Shown in pieces: positions 8,167-15,557 of a DNA stretch of 33,928 nucleotides. The translations under genes were made by a program, and so were the position numbers. Position 1 is the first letter of the stretch. The number at the start of each line of letters is the position of its first letter. Under the pieces are notes generated by a model that saw only the letters and a list, made by a program, of their open reading frames with translations, was not told the origin of the DNA and searched no databases. Source of the stretch: Hyphomonadaceae bacterium (GTDB lineage Bacteria > Pseudomonadota > Alphaproteobacteria > Caulobacterales > Aquidulcibacteraceae); assembly GCA_022843225.1 (NCBI GenBank), contig JALHOC010000012.1, positions 1 through 33,928 on the forward strand, given 5' to 3'.

Positions 8167-9134
8167 AAGCCATCCGCATTACACAGCATGGCGGGCCAGA
8201 GGCGATGGCGCTCGCCGACATCGCCGAGCCTGCGCCGGGGCCGCTCGAGATCCGGGTGCGCCATCACGCGATCGGCGTGAACTTCATCGACACCTATCAC
8301 CGCGCGGGCTCGTACAAGATCGCGTTGCCGAGCGGATTGGGGCTGGAAGCAGCGGGCGTCGTTGATGCGATTGGCGAAGGCGTGACGCGCTTCAAGCTCG
8401 GTGATCGCGCTGCATATTGCTCGGGTCCGATCGGCGCCTATGCGGAAACGAATGTGCTTCCCGAGGGCCGCGCCGTGCGCTTACCCGATGCAATCTCGTA
8501 CGACATCGCGGCGGCCTCGATGCTCAAAGGCATGACCTCGCGTTATCTTCTGAGAAAGACGTTTCGCGTGGAACCAGGCCATTGGGTCCTGATCCATGCA
8601 GCGGCCGGAGGCGTCGGACAAATTCTTGTACAATGGGCCAAGCACCTTGGCGCGCATGTGATTGCGACGGCCGGCAGCGAGGAGAAGGCTGGGATCGCGA
8701 AGGCGCTTGGCGCCGACCATACGCTCGTCGTTCGCGGCGAGGACGACTTCGCGCCGCGCATGCGCGCGATCGTGAAAGAGGGCGCGCATGTCGTCTATGA
8801 CGGCGTTGGCGCCGATACCTGGCGCGGCTCGCTCGATAGCCTGCGCCCCTTGGGCATGATGGTGAGCTACGGCAATGCCTCTGGCCCGCCGCCGGCGATT
8901 GCGCCCGGCGTACTCTCCGCGAAGGGGTCGCTGTTCCTGACTCGCCCCGGCCTAGCGCACTACACGGCGACCACCCAGCAGCTCGACGAAACCGCTGCGG
9001 ATTTATTCGATGTGCTGGAGACGGGCGCTGTGAAGATCGCGCGGCCAAAGCCCTACGCGTTGGCCGACGCCGCGCAAGCGCACCGCGATCTCGAAGCGCG
9101 CAAGACAACTGGAAGCTTGGTGCTGACGCCGTGA
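8163..9134 (+). CDS. NADPH:quinone oxidoreductase (zeta-crystallin-like MDR family)
   Basis: This is a 323-residue zinc-independent medium-chain dehydrogenase that reduces quinones with NADPH. The conserved VNFIDTYHRAG (39-49) and the nucleotide-binding AAAGGVG (146-152) are typical of QOR. There are no zinc-ligand cysteine clusters. GTG at 8163 overlaps the preceding TGA (GTGA) and puts the N-terminus at KAIRITQHGGPE, as in E. coli Qor; an in-frame ATG at 8148 would add five residues but lies inside the previous gene. A parS-like sequence is inside this gene (8561-8574). The name qorA is likely but not certain. Confidence 0.92.
   Translation: MKAIRITQHGGPEAMALADIAEPAPGPLEIRVRHHAIGVNFIDTYHRAGSYKIALPSGLGLEAAGVVDAIGEGVTRFKLGDRAAYCSGPIGAYAETNVLPEGRAVRLPDAISYDIAAASMLKGMTSRYLLRKTFRVEPGHWVLIHAAAGGVGQILVQWAKHLGAHVIATAGSEEKAGIAKALGADHTLVVRGEDDFAPRMRAIVKEGAHVVYDGVGADTWRGSLDSLRPLGMMVSYGNASGPPPAIAPGVLSAKGSLFLTRPGLAHYTATTQQLDETAADLFDVLETGAVKIARPKPYALADAAQAHRDLEARKTTGSLVLTP
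8561..8574. promoter_or_regulatory. Candidate parS site inside the quinone oxidoreductase gene
   Basis: GTTTCGCGTGGAAC matches the parS core at 12 of 14 positions. It is the candidate nearest the origin (about 5.3 kb). Its bases are also read as codons (TFRVE), so it may be coincidental. Confidence 0.35.
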
Positions 9135-9652
9135 GCGTGAGGCAAGCCATCGGCGCGGTTCTCAGCATTGGCGCGGTAATTGTCGCCGCGGCGCTTATCC
9201 TGGTGGTCGCAATTGTCGCCTATCTCTCAGTGGGCCCGCCTCAGGTCGACGTTGCGCGGCGAGCGTTTCCGTCGGGCGTGGAGCTTGGCGAAAGCCTTCA
9301 CCAGGAAAACGTCAGCGGTTTTCGTGAGGGCTGCGTTCTCGTGATCTTTCGGTTGAGCGACGAGTCCGCGCGAAGTCTGCAGGCCGACGCCGCAAGCTAT
9401 TTGCATGGGTGAGGAGACACAACGGGACGAGGGCAAACCTTGTCCTCGTGGAGCGAGACGCCGTTGAGGAGCCACGAAGGCATCAACGGTAGCGGCGCGT
9501 GGGCGTGCAGCAATAGATTGCATCCGCTTGTGCGTCGCCCGCACGAGGCGGCGGGCCGTCCCGGCGCATACTACGCAACGTTCGCACACGGCGAGGGTCT
9601 GCTTGTGCTAATCCCATCCGAGCGCGTCGCGGTGTTTTTATATTTCGGCTGA
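9131..9652 (+). pseudogene. Small membrane-anchored protein gene interrupted by one in-frame TGA
   Basis: GTG at 9131 overlaps the quinone oxidoreductase stop. The frame encodes an N-terminal membrane segment (about residues 7-33), then a domain with FREGCVLVIFRLSDES, and meets TGA at 9410-9412 after 93 residues. The same frame continues for 79 more codons to TGA at 9650-9652, with protein-like sequence (WSETPL, GAYYATFAHGEGLLVLIPSERVAVFLYFG). A single base change (TGG to TGA) would explain the break. The product would be about 173 residues with a cytoplasmic tail, or a periplasmic domain if the N-terminus is an anchor. I do not recognise the family. Sequencing error, a recent pseudogene or readthrough are all possible; a real second start at TTG 9440 is less likely. 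Confidence 0.6.
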
Positions 9653-9654
9653 GC

Positions 9655-9697
9655 CTGCTGGACACCAGCAGAAAAAGCGCTGCCTCGCTTCGAGCGC
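9655..9697 (-). terminator. Possible weak terminator downstream of rho
   Basis: On the minus strand a short stem (GCGCT at 9693-9697 pairing with AGCGC at 9677-9681) is followed by five T residues (9672-9676). Next comes a 7-bp hairpin CTGCTGG-ACA-CCAGCAG (9655-9671). The first stem is short, so confidence is low. The 7-bp hairpin is followed by A, not T, on the plus strand, so it is not a good terminator for the plus-strand cluster. Confidence 0.3.
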
Positions 9698-9698
9698 C

Positions 9699-10991
9699 CT
9701 ACGTATTCATGCTCTGGAAGAAGTCGTCATTGTTCTTCGAGCCCTTGAGCTTATCCAGCAGGAATTCGATCGCGTCCTGCGTGCCCATCGGCGAAAGAAT
9801 GCGGCGCAGCACGTACATCTTCTGCAGGTGCTCTTTCGGGGTGATCAGCTCATCCTTCCGGGTGCCCGATTTGAGCACATCGATGGCTGGGAAGATGCGG
9901 CGGTCGGCAACCTTGCGGTCCAGCTGAAGCTCGCTGTTACCCGTGCCCTTGAATTCTTCGAAGATCACTTCGTCCATGCGCGAACCAGTGTCGATGAGCG
10001 CCGTGGCTATGATTGTAAGCGAGCCGCCTTCCTCGAGATTACGCGCCGCGCCGAAGAAACGCTTCGGGCGCTGCAGCGCGTTGGCGTCGACGCCGCCCGT
10101 CAGCACCTTGCCGGAAGAGGGCACGGTGGCATTGTAGGCGCGACCGAGGCGCGTGATGGAGTCGAGCAGAATGACGACATCCTTGCCGTGCTCAGCGAGG
10201 CGCTTGGCTTTCTCGATCACCATCTCCGCCACAGCCACGTGGCGCGTCGCCGGCTCGTCGAAGGTGGAGGAAACCACCTCGCCCTTTACCGTCCGGCGCA
10301 TGTCGGTGACTTCTTCGGGGCGTTCGTCGATCAGCAGAACCATCAAGAACACTTCCGGGTGGTTGGCTTCAATCGCCTTGGCGATGTTCTGCAGAATGAC
10401 GGTTTTACCCGTGCGCGGCTGCGCGACGATCAATGAGCGCTGGCCTTTGCCGATCGGGGCGACGATGTCGATGATGCGGCCCGTCTTGTCTTTGATGGTC
10501 GGGTCTTCGAGTTCCATCTTCAGCCGCTCGGTCGGATAGAGCGGGGTCAGGTTATCGAAGTGGACCTTGTGGCGGACCTTATCCGGATCTTCGAAATTGA
10601 CCGAGTTGACCCTGGTCAGCGCGAAATAGCGTTCGCCATCTTTCGGCGCCTTGATCTGGCCTTCCACCGTATCGCCGGTGCGGAGGCCGAATTTCCGGAT
10701 CTGCTGTGGCGAGATGTAGATGTCGTCCGGGCCCGGCAAATAGCTCGATTGCGGCGAGCGGAGAAAGCCGAAGCCGTCCGGTAGAATTTCGCATACGCCG
10801 GCGCCGCCGATCTCGACGCCGCGTTCGGCGACCGATTTCAGGATCGCGAACAACATGTCCTGGGTGCGCAGTGTGTTTGCGCCCTCAATCTCGAGCGATT
10901 CCGCGAGCGCGAGGATTTCGGTGGGGGGTTTGCGTTTGAGCTCTTGCAGCGTCAGCTGGGTGAGCCCTTCGAGTGCTTGTTCTTGTGTCAT
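9699..10991 (-). CDS. rho: Transcription termination factor Rho
   Basis: This is a hexameric RNA-dependent ATPase/helicase that terminates transcription. With the start at 10989-10991 it has 430 residues, typical for the family; the frame is open further upstream but that part has no Rho similarity. The N-terminal domain ([24 protein letters not shown]) and the RNA-binding cold-shock-like domain ([31 protein letters not shown]) precede the ATPase domain with its P-loop (AQPRTGKT), [13 protein letters not shown] and the Q/R-loop region ([13 protein letters not shown]). It follows hemJ after about 210 bp of leader, long enough for separate regulation, although no structure was recognised in it. 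Confidence 0.98.
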   Translation of the reverse strand: MTQEQALEGLTQLTLQELKRKPPTEILALAESLEIEGANTLRTQDMLFAILKSVAERGVEIGGAGVCEILPDGFGFLRSPQSSYLPGPDDIYISPQQIRKFGLRTGDTVEGQIKAPKDGERYFALTRVNSVNFEDPDKVRHKVHFDNLTPLYPTERLKMELEDPTIKDKTGRIIDIVAPIGKGQRSLIVAQPRTGKTVILQNIAKAIEANHPEVFLMVLLIDERPEEVTDMRRTVKGEVVSSTFDEPATRHVAVAEMVIEKAKRLAEHGKDVVILLDSITRLGRAYNATVPSSGKVLTGGVDANALQRPKRFFGAARNLEEGGSLTIIATALIDTGSRMDEVIFEEFKGTGNSELQLDRKVADRRIFPAIDVLKSGTRKDELITPKEHLQKMYVLRRILSPMGTQDAIEFLLDKLKGSKNNDDFFQSMNT

Positions 10992-11201
10992 GGTTTGTCT
11001 CTGAGGAGAGGTCCGCGCGCGCAAGCTCGTTGGGCGGGACCGTCTGGAAATGTGAAAGCCGGCGGAAAGGAGGGGAGTTTCGGCGCCGCCGCCGCGATGC
11101 GCGCCGAGCCCGCGCTGGGACTCGTCGCACGCCGGAGGGACACCATAAGTGCTCGCAGCCGTCAAGCACCCCCGCGCACGAGGCGAGGCCGCAAGACCCT
11201 T

Positions 11202-11672
11202 CTAAGGCTCAACCGTTGCCAAGAGGACAACGGCGATGGCGATCAGGAAGGGGATCTCGCTGAACCGGCGCCAGAAGGTTTCGGAGCGGCGGCGCTCGCC
11301 CACAGCGAGCCGGCGGCCCTCAGCAATTAGGTAGCCGTGATAGCCAGACAAGCCCAACACCAGCAGGAGCTTGCCCCAGAACCAGTGCGGCACCCCAACG
11401 AGGATCTCGCCCAAGGGGCGGCCCCAATCGCCGGTGATGTAGGTTCCGAACAGGAAAATACCGAAGGCCCAGGCCAGGATCAGGCTCGGCGTCAAGATGA
11501 TCAGCCGCAGGCTGCGCGCGGCCTTCAGCATCGCGGCATCGAGTTCGCCGCCAGGCTGGCCCGATGTCGCGTAGGCGTAAAAGCGCGGCAGCATCAACAG
11601 CCCCGCAACCCAGGCGATCACCGCGATGATATGTAGCCCGCGGGCCAGATCATAACCGATCACGTGATCCAT
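11202..11672 (-). CDS. hemJ: Protoporphyrinogen IX oxidase HemJ
   Basis: This is a membrane protein of 156 residues in the HemJ/UPF0093 family that oxidises protoporphyrinogen IX to protoporphyrin IX, the step before ferrochelatase. Conserved features are RGLHIIAVIAWVAGLLMLPRF near the N-terminus (heme-ligand histidine at about residue 14) and GKLLLVLGLSGYHGYL near residue 100. About four transmembrane helices can be seen. It is 19 bp downstream of hemH, which makes the product of HemJ into heme, so the hemE-hemH-hemJ order forms a functional heme operon in the minus direction. Confidence 0.93.
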   Translation of the reverse strand: MDHVIGYDLARGLHIIAVIAWVAGLLMLPRFYAYATSGQPGGELDAAMLKAARSLRLIILTPSLILAWAFGIFLFGTYITGDWGRPLGEILVGVPHWFWGKLLLVLGLSGYHGYLIAEGRRLAVGERRRSETFWRRFSEIPFLIAIAVVLLATVEP

Positions 11673-11691
11673 CGAACTCAGCCCCCGAAGT

Positions 11692-12777
11692 TCAGTTCCG
11701 TGCGCCGCAAAGCTTCATCGAGGCTGGACAGATTCGCCCGCCCGAGTCCGGCTCAACCTTGCCTGGCGCGGTGAGCGCACGCTCCACAAAATCGGCCAGC
11801 GCGTCAATGAAGGCCGGCTCCGCGCCCAAAGCTGGTGCGCGCAAATAATATGGCAAGCCGAGCTCTTGAGCGCGTTGCGCGTACTCAATGTCGAGCTCGA
11901 CAAGGGTCTCAATGTGCTCCGAGACAAACGCGATCGGAGATACGATGACGCCCTGGCGGTCCGTGCTGGCGCGGTGAAGTTCTTCCTCGGTTGAAGGGCC
12001 AATCCACTTCAACGGCCCAACGCGCGACTGATAGCAGGTCACCGCATCCCAGCCCGACGGCAAGAGCCGCCGCACCGCCGCGACGGTCTGCTCCACTTGC
12101 CATTGATACGGATCGCCGCGCTCGATCACACTCTGCGGGAGGCCATGCGCGGAGAACAACACGCGTGGCGTTGGCGGCGAGCCGCCTTGGCGCCATGCAG
12201 TGAGAATTGTATCGGCATGCGCTTGCGCGAATTTCTGGCCCGATGGGTAACAACAGATCGTGGAAGAGGGCAGGCGCGAGGCCTTGGCCCAAGCGGCTAA
12301 AGATGACGCCGATGTCGTGGATGAGAATTGGGGATAGAGCGGCAGGAGCACAGCATCGGTCGCACCCCAAGCTTCCGCGGCCTTGGCCGCGTCCTTCACG
12401 AACGGCTTCCAATAACTCATGGCTGGGAAGCACTTGAAGGTCACGTTGCTAACGCGCTGCGCGATGGCGGCTTCGAGCGCGTCGGCCTGCTTCTGCGTCT
12501 CCGGCAGAATGGGCGAGCTGCCACCCATGAAGGCGTAGTTCGCTTTCGCGGATTTCTCGCGCGTTCTAGAAATCAGCTGCGCGATCAGAAATCGAAAGGG
12601 CTGCGGCGCGCTAATGATTGCCTTGTCGTTGAACAGGTTGAACAGGAAGGGGCGCACTGCCTTCGGAGAATCTGGTCCGCCCAGATTGAACAAGATTATG
12701 GCCACGCGACGCGATGTCATGGCCCGTAAACTGCGGCGCGCATCGGACGTTGGTTCCTCAACAGGGAGAGCGCTCAT
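11692..12777 (-). CDS. hemH: Ferrochelatase HemH
   Basis: This inserts ferrous iron into protoporphyrin IX, the last step of heme synthesis. It has 361 residues with NLGGPDSP near the N-terminus, YAFMGGSSPI, the active-site FSAHGLP (His211) and SPIAFVSEHIETLVELD (about 280-296). The ATG at 12777 overlaps the hemE stop (ATGA); an internal ATG at 12720 would remove 19 poorly conserved residues. Cysteines 175 and 176 and a C-terminal pair at 350 and 357 (C-x6-C) suggest a [2Fe-2S] cluster, known for Caulobacter ferrochelatase, but that is inferred from spacing only. Confidence 0.96.
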   Translation of the reverse strand: MSALPVEEPTSDARRSLRAMTSRRVAIILFNLGGPDSPKAVRPFLFNLFNDKAIISAPQPFRFLIAQLISRTREKSAKANYAFMGGSSPILPETQKQADALEAAIAQRVSNVTFKCFPAMSYWKPFVKDAAKAAEAWGATDAVLLPLYPQFSSTTSASSLAAWAKASRLPSSTICCYPSGQKFAQAHADTILTAWRQGGSPPTPRVLFSAHGLPQSVIERGDPYQWQVEQTVAAVRRLLPSGWDAVTCYQSRVGPLKWIGPSTEEELHRASTDRQGVIVSPIAFVSEHIETLVELDIEYAQRAQELGLPYYLRAPALGAEPAFIDALADFVERALTAPGKVEPDSGGRICPASMKLCGARN

Positions 12778-13805
12778 GCCTTGCCCTTCACCAATTCAAC
12801 GAGGCGCGCGACGTTTTCAGGCGTCGCTTGGGGCGTGATGCCATGGCCGAGATTAAAGATGTGCGGGCTATCCTTGAACCGCGCGATCGTTTCAAGCACG
12901 CCGTGCTCCAAAGCCGCGCCACCCACGACCAGCAATTGCGGGTCTAGATTGCCTTGCACCGCCATTGTCTGCGGTAGGTCGAGACGCGAGGAGACACTGG
13001 TGTCGAGCCCGATCGCGTCAATTCCCGTGACATTGGCGTAGGTCGAGATCGCCACGCCCGCGCCGCGCGGAAAGCCAATGATGGGCGCGGTCACGCCAAG
13101 CGCGCGTAGGCGTTTCACGAGTTTCTGAGTCGGCTTGATGATGAGGCGTTCGAACAGGGGAGGAGGCAGCCCCTCAGCCCAGCTCTCAAAGATTTGCACA
13201 CAATCAGCGCCGGCCTTGACCTGCTCGGCCAAATGCCGCGCACTCATTTCGACAAGCACATCCAGGAGTGCATCCACATCGGCCGGGCGCTCATATACAG
13301 CGCGACGCGCGCGATCCTTTTCGCCGCCTTCGCCCTGCAGCATGTAGGTCGCAACCGTCCAGGGCGCACCGCAAAAGCCGATCAGCGCGATAGTCTTATC
13401 CAGCCCACCCTTGATCCGCTCCACCGCTTCATAGACCGGGGCAAGCCGTTGCAGCCCGCGCTCCGGATCGTCGAAAACCCATTTGTCCTCGCCAATCAGA
13501 GGATTGAGCCGCGGTCCTTCGCCTTCGACGAACCAGACCTTCCGCCCAAGAGCATCGGGCACGACCAAGATGTCAGAAAACAGAATGGCCGCATCCAAGG
13601 GAAAGCGCCGCAAGGGCTGCATGACAGCCTCGGTCGCGAGAGCGGGCGAATAACAAAACTCCATGAAACTCTTCGATCGGGTGCGCAGCTCCCGGTATTC
13701 CGGGAGATAGCGACCCGCTTGGCGCATGATCCATAGCGGAGGGCTCTCAAGCCGCTCGCCGTTCAAGACACGCATAAGAGCGGGAAGGTTTTCCCGACCG
13801 ACCAT
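12774..13805 (-). CDS. hemE: Uroporphyrinogen decarboxylase HemE
   Basis: This removes four carboxyl groups from uroporphyrinogen III to give coproporphyrinogen III in heme synthesis. It has 343 residues, normal for the family. The signature PPLWIMRQAGRYLPEYRELR is near residues 22-41 and the second signature GFCGAPWTVATYML lies near 140. The ATG at 13803-13805 has AGAGGAAG just upstream. The gene is the first on the minus side of the 337-bp candidate origin; hemE flanks the origin in Caulobacter, Sinorhizobium and Rickettsia. It overlaps hemH by four bases, so translation is probably coupled. Confidence 0.98.
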   Translation of the reverse strand: MVGRENLPALMRVLNGERLESPPLWIMRQAGRYLPEYRELRTRSKSFMEFCYSPALATEAVMQPLRRFPLDAAILFSDILVVPDALGRKVWFVEGEGPRLNPLIGEDKWVFDDPERGLQRLAPVYEAVERIKGGLDKTIALIGFCGAPWTVATYMLQGEGGEKDRARRAVYERPADVDALLDVLVEMSARHLAEQVKAGADCVQIFESWAEGLPPPLFERLIIKPTQKLVKRLRALGVTAPIIGFPRGAGVAISTYANVTGIDAIGLDTSVSSRLDLPQTMAVQGNLDPQLLVVGGAALEHGVLETIARFKDSPHIFNLGHGITPQATPENVARLVELVKGKA

Positions 13806-14142
13806 GACTTCCTCTAAACCTAAGATTCTGAACCCTGATTAGGGAGGACTCGTTGTTGTGGCGATACGCAAACCGGGAGAAAAAGGATTTCCACAGCTTG
13901 TCCCCAGACTTGCTCTAGCCGACCCAGGCCAAAAACGCAGTCCACAAACCGATTTTCTGGGCGCGTGACGATGACGCGATTCCTTTTGAAGCAGCTGTGC
14001 GCTCTGTGAATAGCGCGGGGAGGAATCGCCCTGGGGGACCAATGACCCTGGCGTCTTTCCCTCAACGCGCGGGTAAACCGGCTTTGCGCCTATTGCCATC
14101 AACAGCTTGTCCACAAGGGCGGCTCAGCTGATATGAGGACCC
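13806..14142. other. Probable chromosomal replication origin (oriC)
   Basis: This is a 337-bp gene-free region between divergent hemE and ppsR, the position of the origin in Caulobacter and Rickettsia prowazekii. DnaA-box-like sequences (consensus TTATNCACA) are TTGTCCACA (14107-14115, one mismatch), CTATTCACA on the minus strand (14005-14013, one mismatch), ATTTCCACA (13887-13895), TTGTCCCCA (13898-13906) and CAGTCCACA (13938-13946); the last three are weaker. An IHF-like site overlaps the best box. Three GANTC (CcrM-type methylation) sites are at 13824, 13978 and 14023. No TTAA pairs typical of CtrA were found. Short open frames on the minus strand here look spurious. Location is stronger evidence than the motifs. 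Confidence 0.7.
14097..14109 (+). promoter_or_regulatory. IHF-like site in the candidate origin
   Basis: CATCAACAGCTTG matches WATCAANNNNTTR at all fixed positions except the first. It overlaps the best DnaA-like box at 14107-14115. IHF binding within the Caulobacter origin is established; its use here is inference. Confidence 0.4.
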
Positions 14143-14970
14143 ATGCGCGGCAGCATAGGCGTTTATTTCAATGTCCACTTGGTGTCGGACTCGACAGGGG
14201 AGACCCTGGCCGGCGTCATGCGCGCCACCTGCGCCCAGTTTGATAACATCATCCCGATTGAGCATTCCTACTTTCTGGTGCGGTCCACACGTCAGCTTGA
14301 GCGGGTGCTGCGCGAGATCGAGGACGCCCCAGGCGTCGTGATGTTCACGCTCTCCAATCTGGAGCATCGCGGCCAGCTAGAAGCGCGGTGCAAGGCGCTC
14401 GGCATGCCCTGTGTGGCGGTTTTGGACCCAGTGCTTTCGGTAACCTCACGGTATCTGGGGCAGGAGTTGAACCACAGAGTAGGGGCTTCGCGGCGCCTCA
14501 ACGCCGAATATTTCAAGCGCATCGATGCGCTCGACTTCGCGATGGATCACGACGACGGCCAGCAAGTGGTCGAATTGCTCGATGCTGATGTCATCCTAGT
14601 CGGCGTGAGTCGGACCTCGAAAACGCCGACCAGTGTCTATCTGGCGCATCGGGGGGTGAAAGCAGCGAACGTCCCCATGGTGCCTGGCGTCCCCTTGCCG
14701 GCGGAATTGTTCACCAAGGATAGGCCGGTTGTCGTCGGGCTGTTAATCTCGGCGGACCGTCTGATTCACATTAGGCGCAATCGTTTGATGGCGATGAAGG
14801 AGACGCGGGCGGGCGAGTATACCGATGAGGATGCCGTGCGCCGTGAGGTCATGGACGCCCAGCGTCTCTTTGAGCGTGAAGGTTGGCCAACCATCGATGT
14901 GTCGCGCCGGTCGATTGAGGAAACGGCTGCAGCCGTTCTCAATCTGTTGGCGGAGCATCGTGGCGGATGA
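14143..14970 (+). CDS. ppsR: Pyruvate, phosphate dikinase / PEP synthase regulatory protein (DUF299)
   Basis: This is a bifunctional ADP/Pi-dependent kinase and pyrophosphorylase that switches pyruvate phosphate dikinase or PEP synthase by (de)phosphorylating a threonine. It has 275 residues, the usual length. The N-terminal VHLVSDSTGETL (11-22) and the P-loop GVSRTSKTPTS (154-164) are diagnostic. GAGG lies just upstream of the ATG at 14143. It is the first gene on the plus side of the candidate origin, the position of RP001 in Rickettsia and of its counterparts in other alphaproteobacteria. The target enzyme is not in this window, so whether it acts on PPDK or PEP synthase cannot be told. 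Confidence 0.95.
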   Translation: MRGSIGVYFNVHLVSDSTGETLAGVMRATCAQFDNIIPIEHSYFLVRSTRQLERVLREIEDAPGVVMFTLSNLEHRGQLEARCKALGMPCVAVLDPVLSVTSRYLGQELNHRVGASRRLNAEYFKRIDALDFAMDHDDGQQVVELLDADVILVGVSRTSKTPTSVYLAHRGVKAANVPMVPGVPLPAELFTKDRPVVVGLLISADRLIHIRRNRLMAMKETRAGEYTDEDAVRREVMDAQRLFEREGWPTIDVSRRSIEETAAAVLNLLAEHRGG

Positions 14971-15557
14971 GCCTGATCCTTGCCTCAGGCAGTGCGTCGC
15001 GCCGACGCATGCTCGAAGCCGCAGGCTTGGTGTTCGAGATCGATGTGCCGCGTGTTGACGAAGAGGCGGCGAAGGCCAGCTTGCGCGCCGCGGGGCTTGC
15101 CCCGCGTGAGCAGGCGGACGCGTTGGCGGAACTCAAAGCGCTCTCTGTTTCACGGACCCGGCAGGGGTTCGTCATCGGCGGCGACCAGATGCTGGCCATC
15201 GAGGGTGAAACGCTGGACAAGCCTAAGGACATCGCCGAAGCGCGGAAACATCTGATGCGTTTGCGCGGGAAATCGCACCATTTGCTTTGTGCGGCCGTGG
15301 TCGCCAGCGAAGGCGCGATCATTTGGCGTCACGTCGATACGCCGCGGTTGAAGATGCGCGCGTTCTCCGACGCGTTTCTCGATGACTATCTCGCACGCAC
15401 TGGCGGCGACGTTCTCTCGTCCGTTGGCGCGTATCAGCTCGAAGGTCTCGGCGCGCAATTGTTCGAGCGCGTTGAGGGTGATTACTTCTCCGTGCTCGGC
15501 TTGCCGCTCTTGCCGCTCTTGGCATTTCTTCGCGAGCACGGGATCGTGCCGAGATGA
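14967..15557 (+). CDS. maf: Maf family nucleotide pyrophosphatase
   Basis: This is a 196-residue Maf/HAM1-fold protein, probably a house-cleaning nucleoside triphosphate pyrophosphatase. The N-terminal LASGSASRRRML replaces the commoner SxSPRR form. GGDQML and DKPKD carry the predicted catalytic and substrate residues, followed by GGDVLSSVGAYQLEGLGAQLFERVEGDYFSVLGLPLLPLL. It overlaps ppsR by four bases (ATGA) and aroE follows with the same overlap. The 3' part contains a small direct repeat (TTGCCGCTC twice from about 15501) encoding LPLLPLL. Exact nucleotide specificity cannot be read from the sequence. Confidence 0.92.
   Translation: MSLILASGSASRRRMLEAAGLVFEIDVPRVDEEAAKASLRAAGLAPREQADALAELKALSVSRTRQGFVIGGDQMLAIEGETLDKPKDIAEARKHLMRLRGKSHHLLCAAVVASEGAIIWRHVDTPRLKMRAFSDAFLDDYLARTGGDVLSSVGAYQLEGLGAQLFERVEGDYFSVLGLPLLPLLAFLREHGIVPR

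Noticed and set aside
9410-9412. TGA as a selenocysteine codon
   Set aside because: No SECIS-like hairpin or selenoprotein family resemblance was recognised; loss of a tryptophan codon or a sequencing error is simpler.
9440-9652. Separate gene starting at TTG 9440
   Set aside because: It is in phase with the upstream frame after a single stop codon, and no ribosome binding site precedes the TTG, so a broken single gene is preferred.
13105-13118. GTTTCACGAGTTTC in hemE as a possible parS site
   Set aside because: Ten of 14 matches with the second arm broken; expected by chance.
13820-14114. Small overlapping minus-strand open frames in the candidate origin
   Set aside because: They have no recognisable protein features or ribosome binding sites and lie in the region of DnaA-like boxes.
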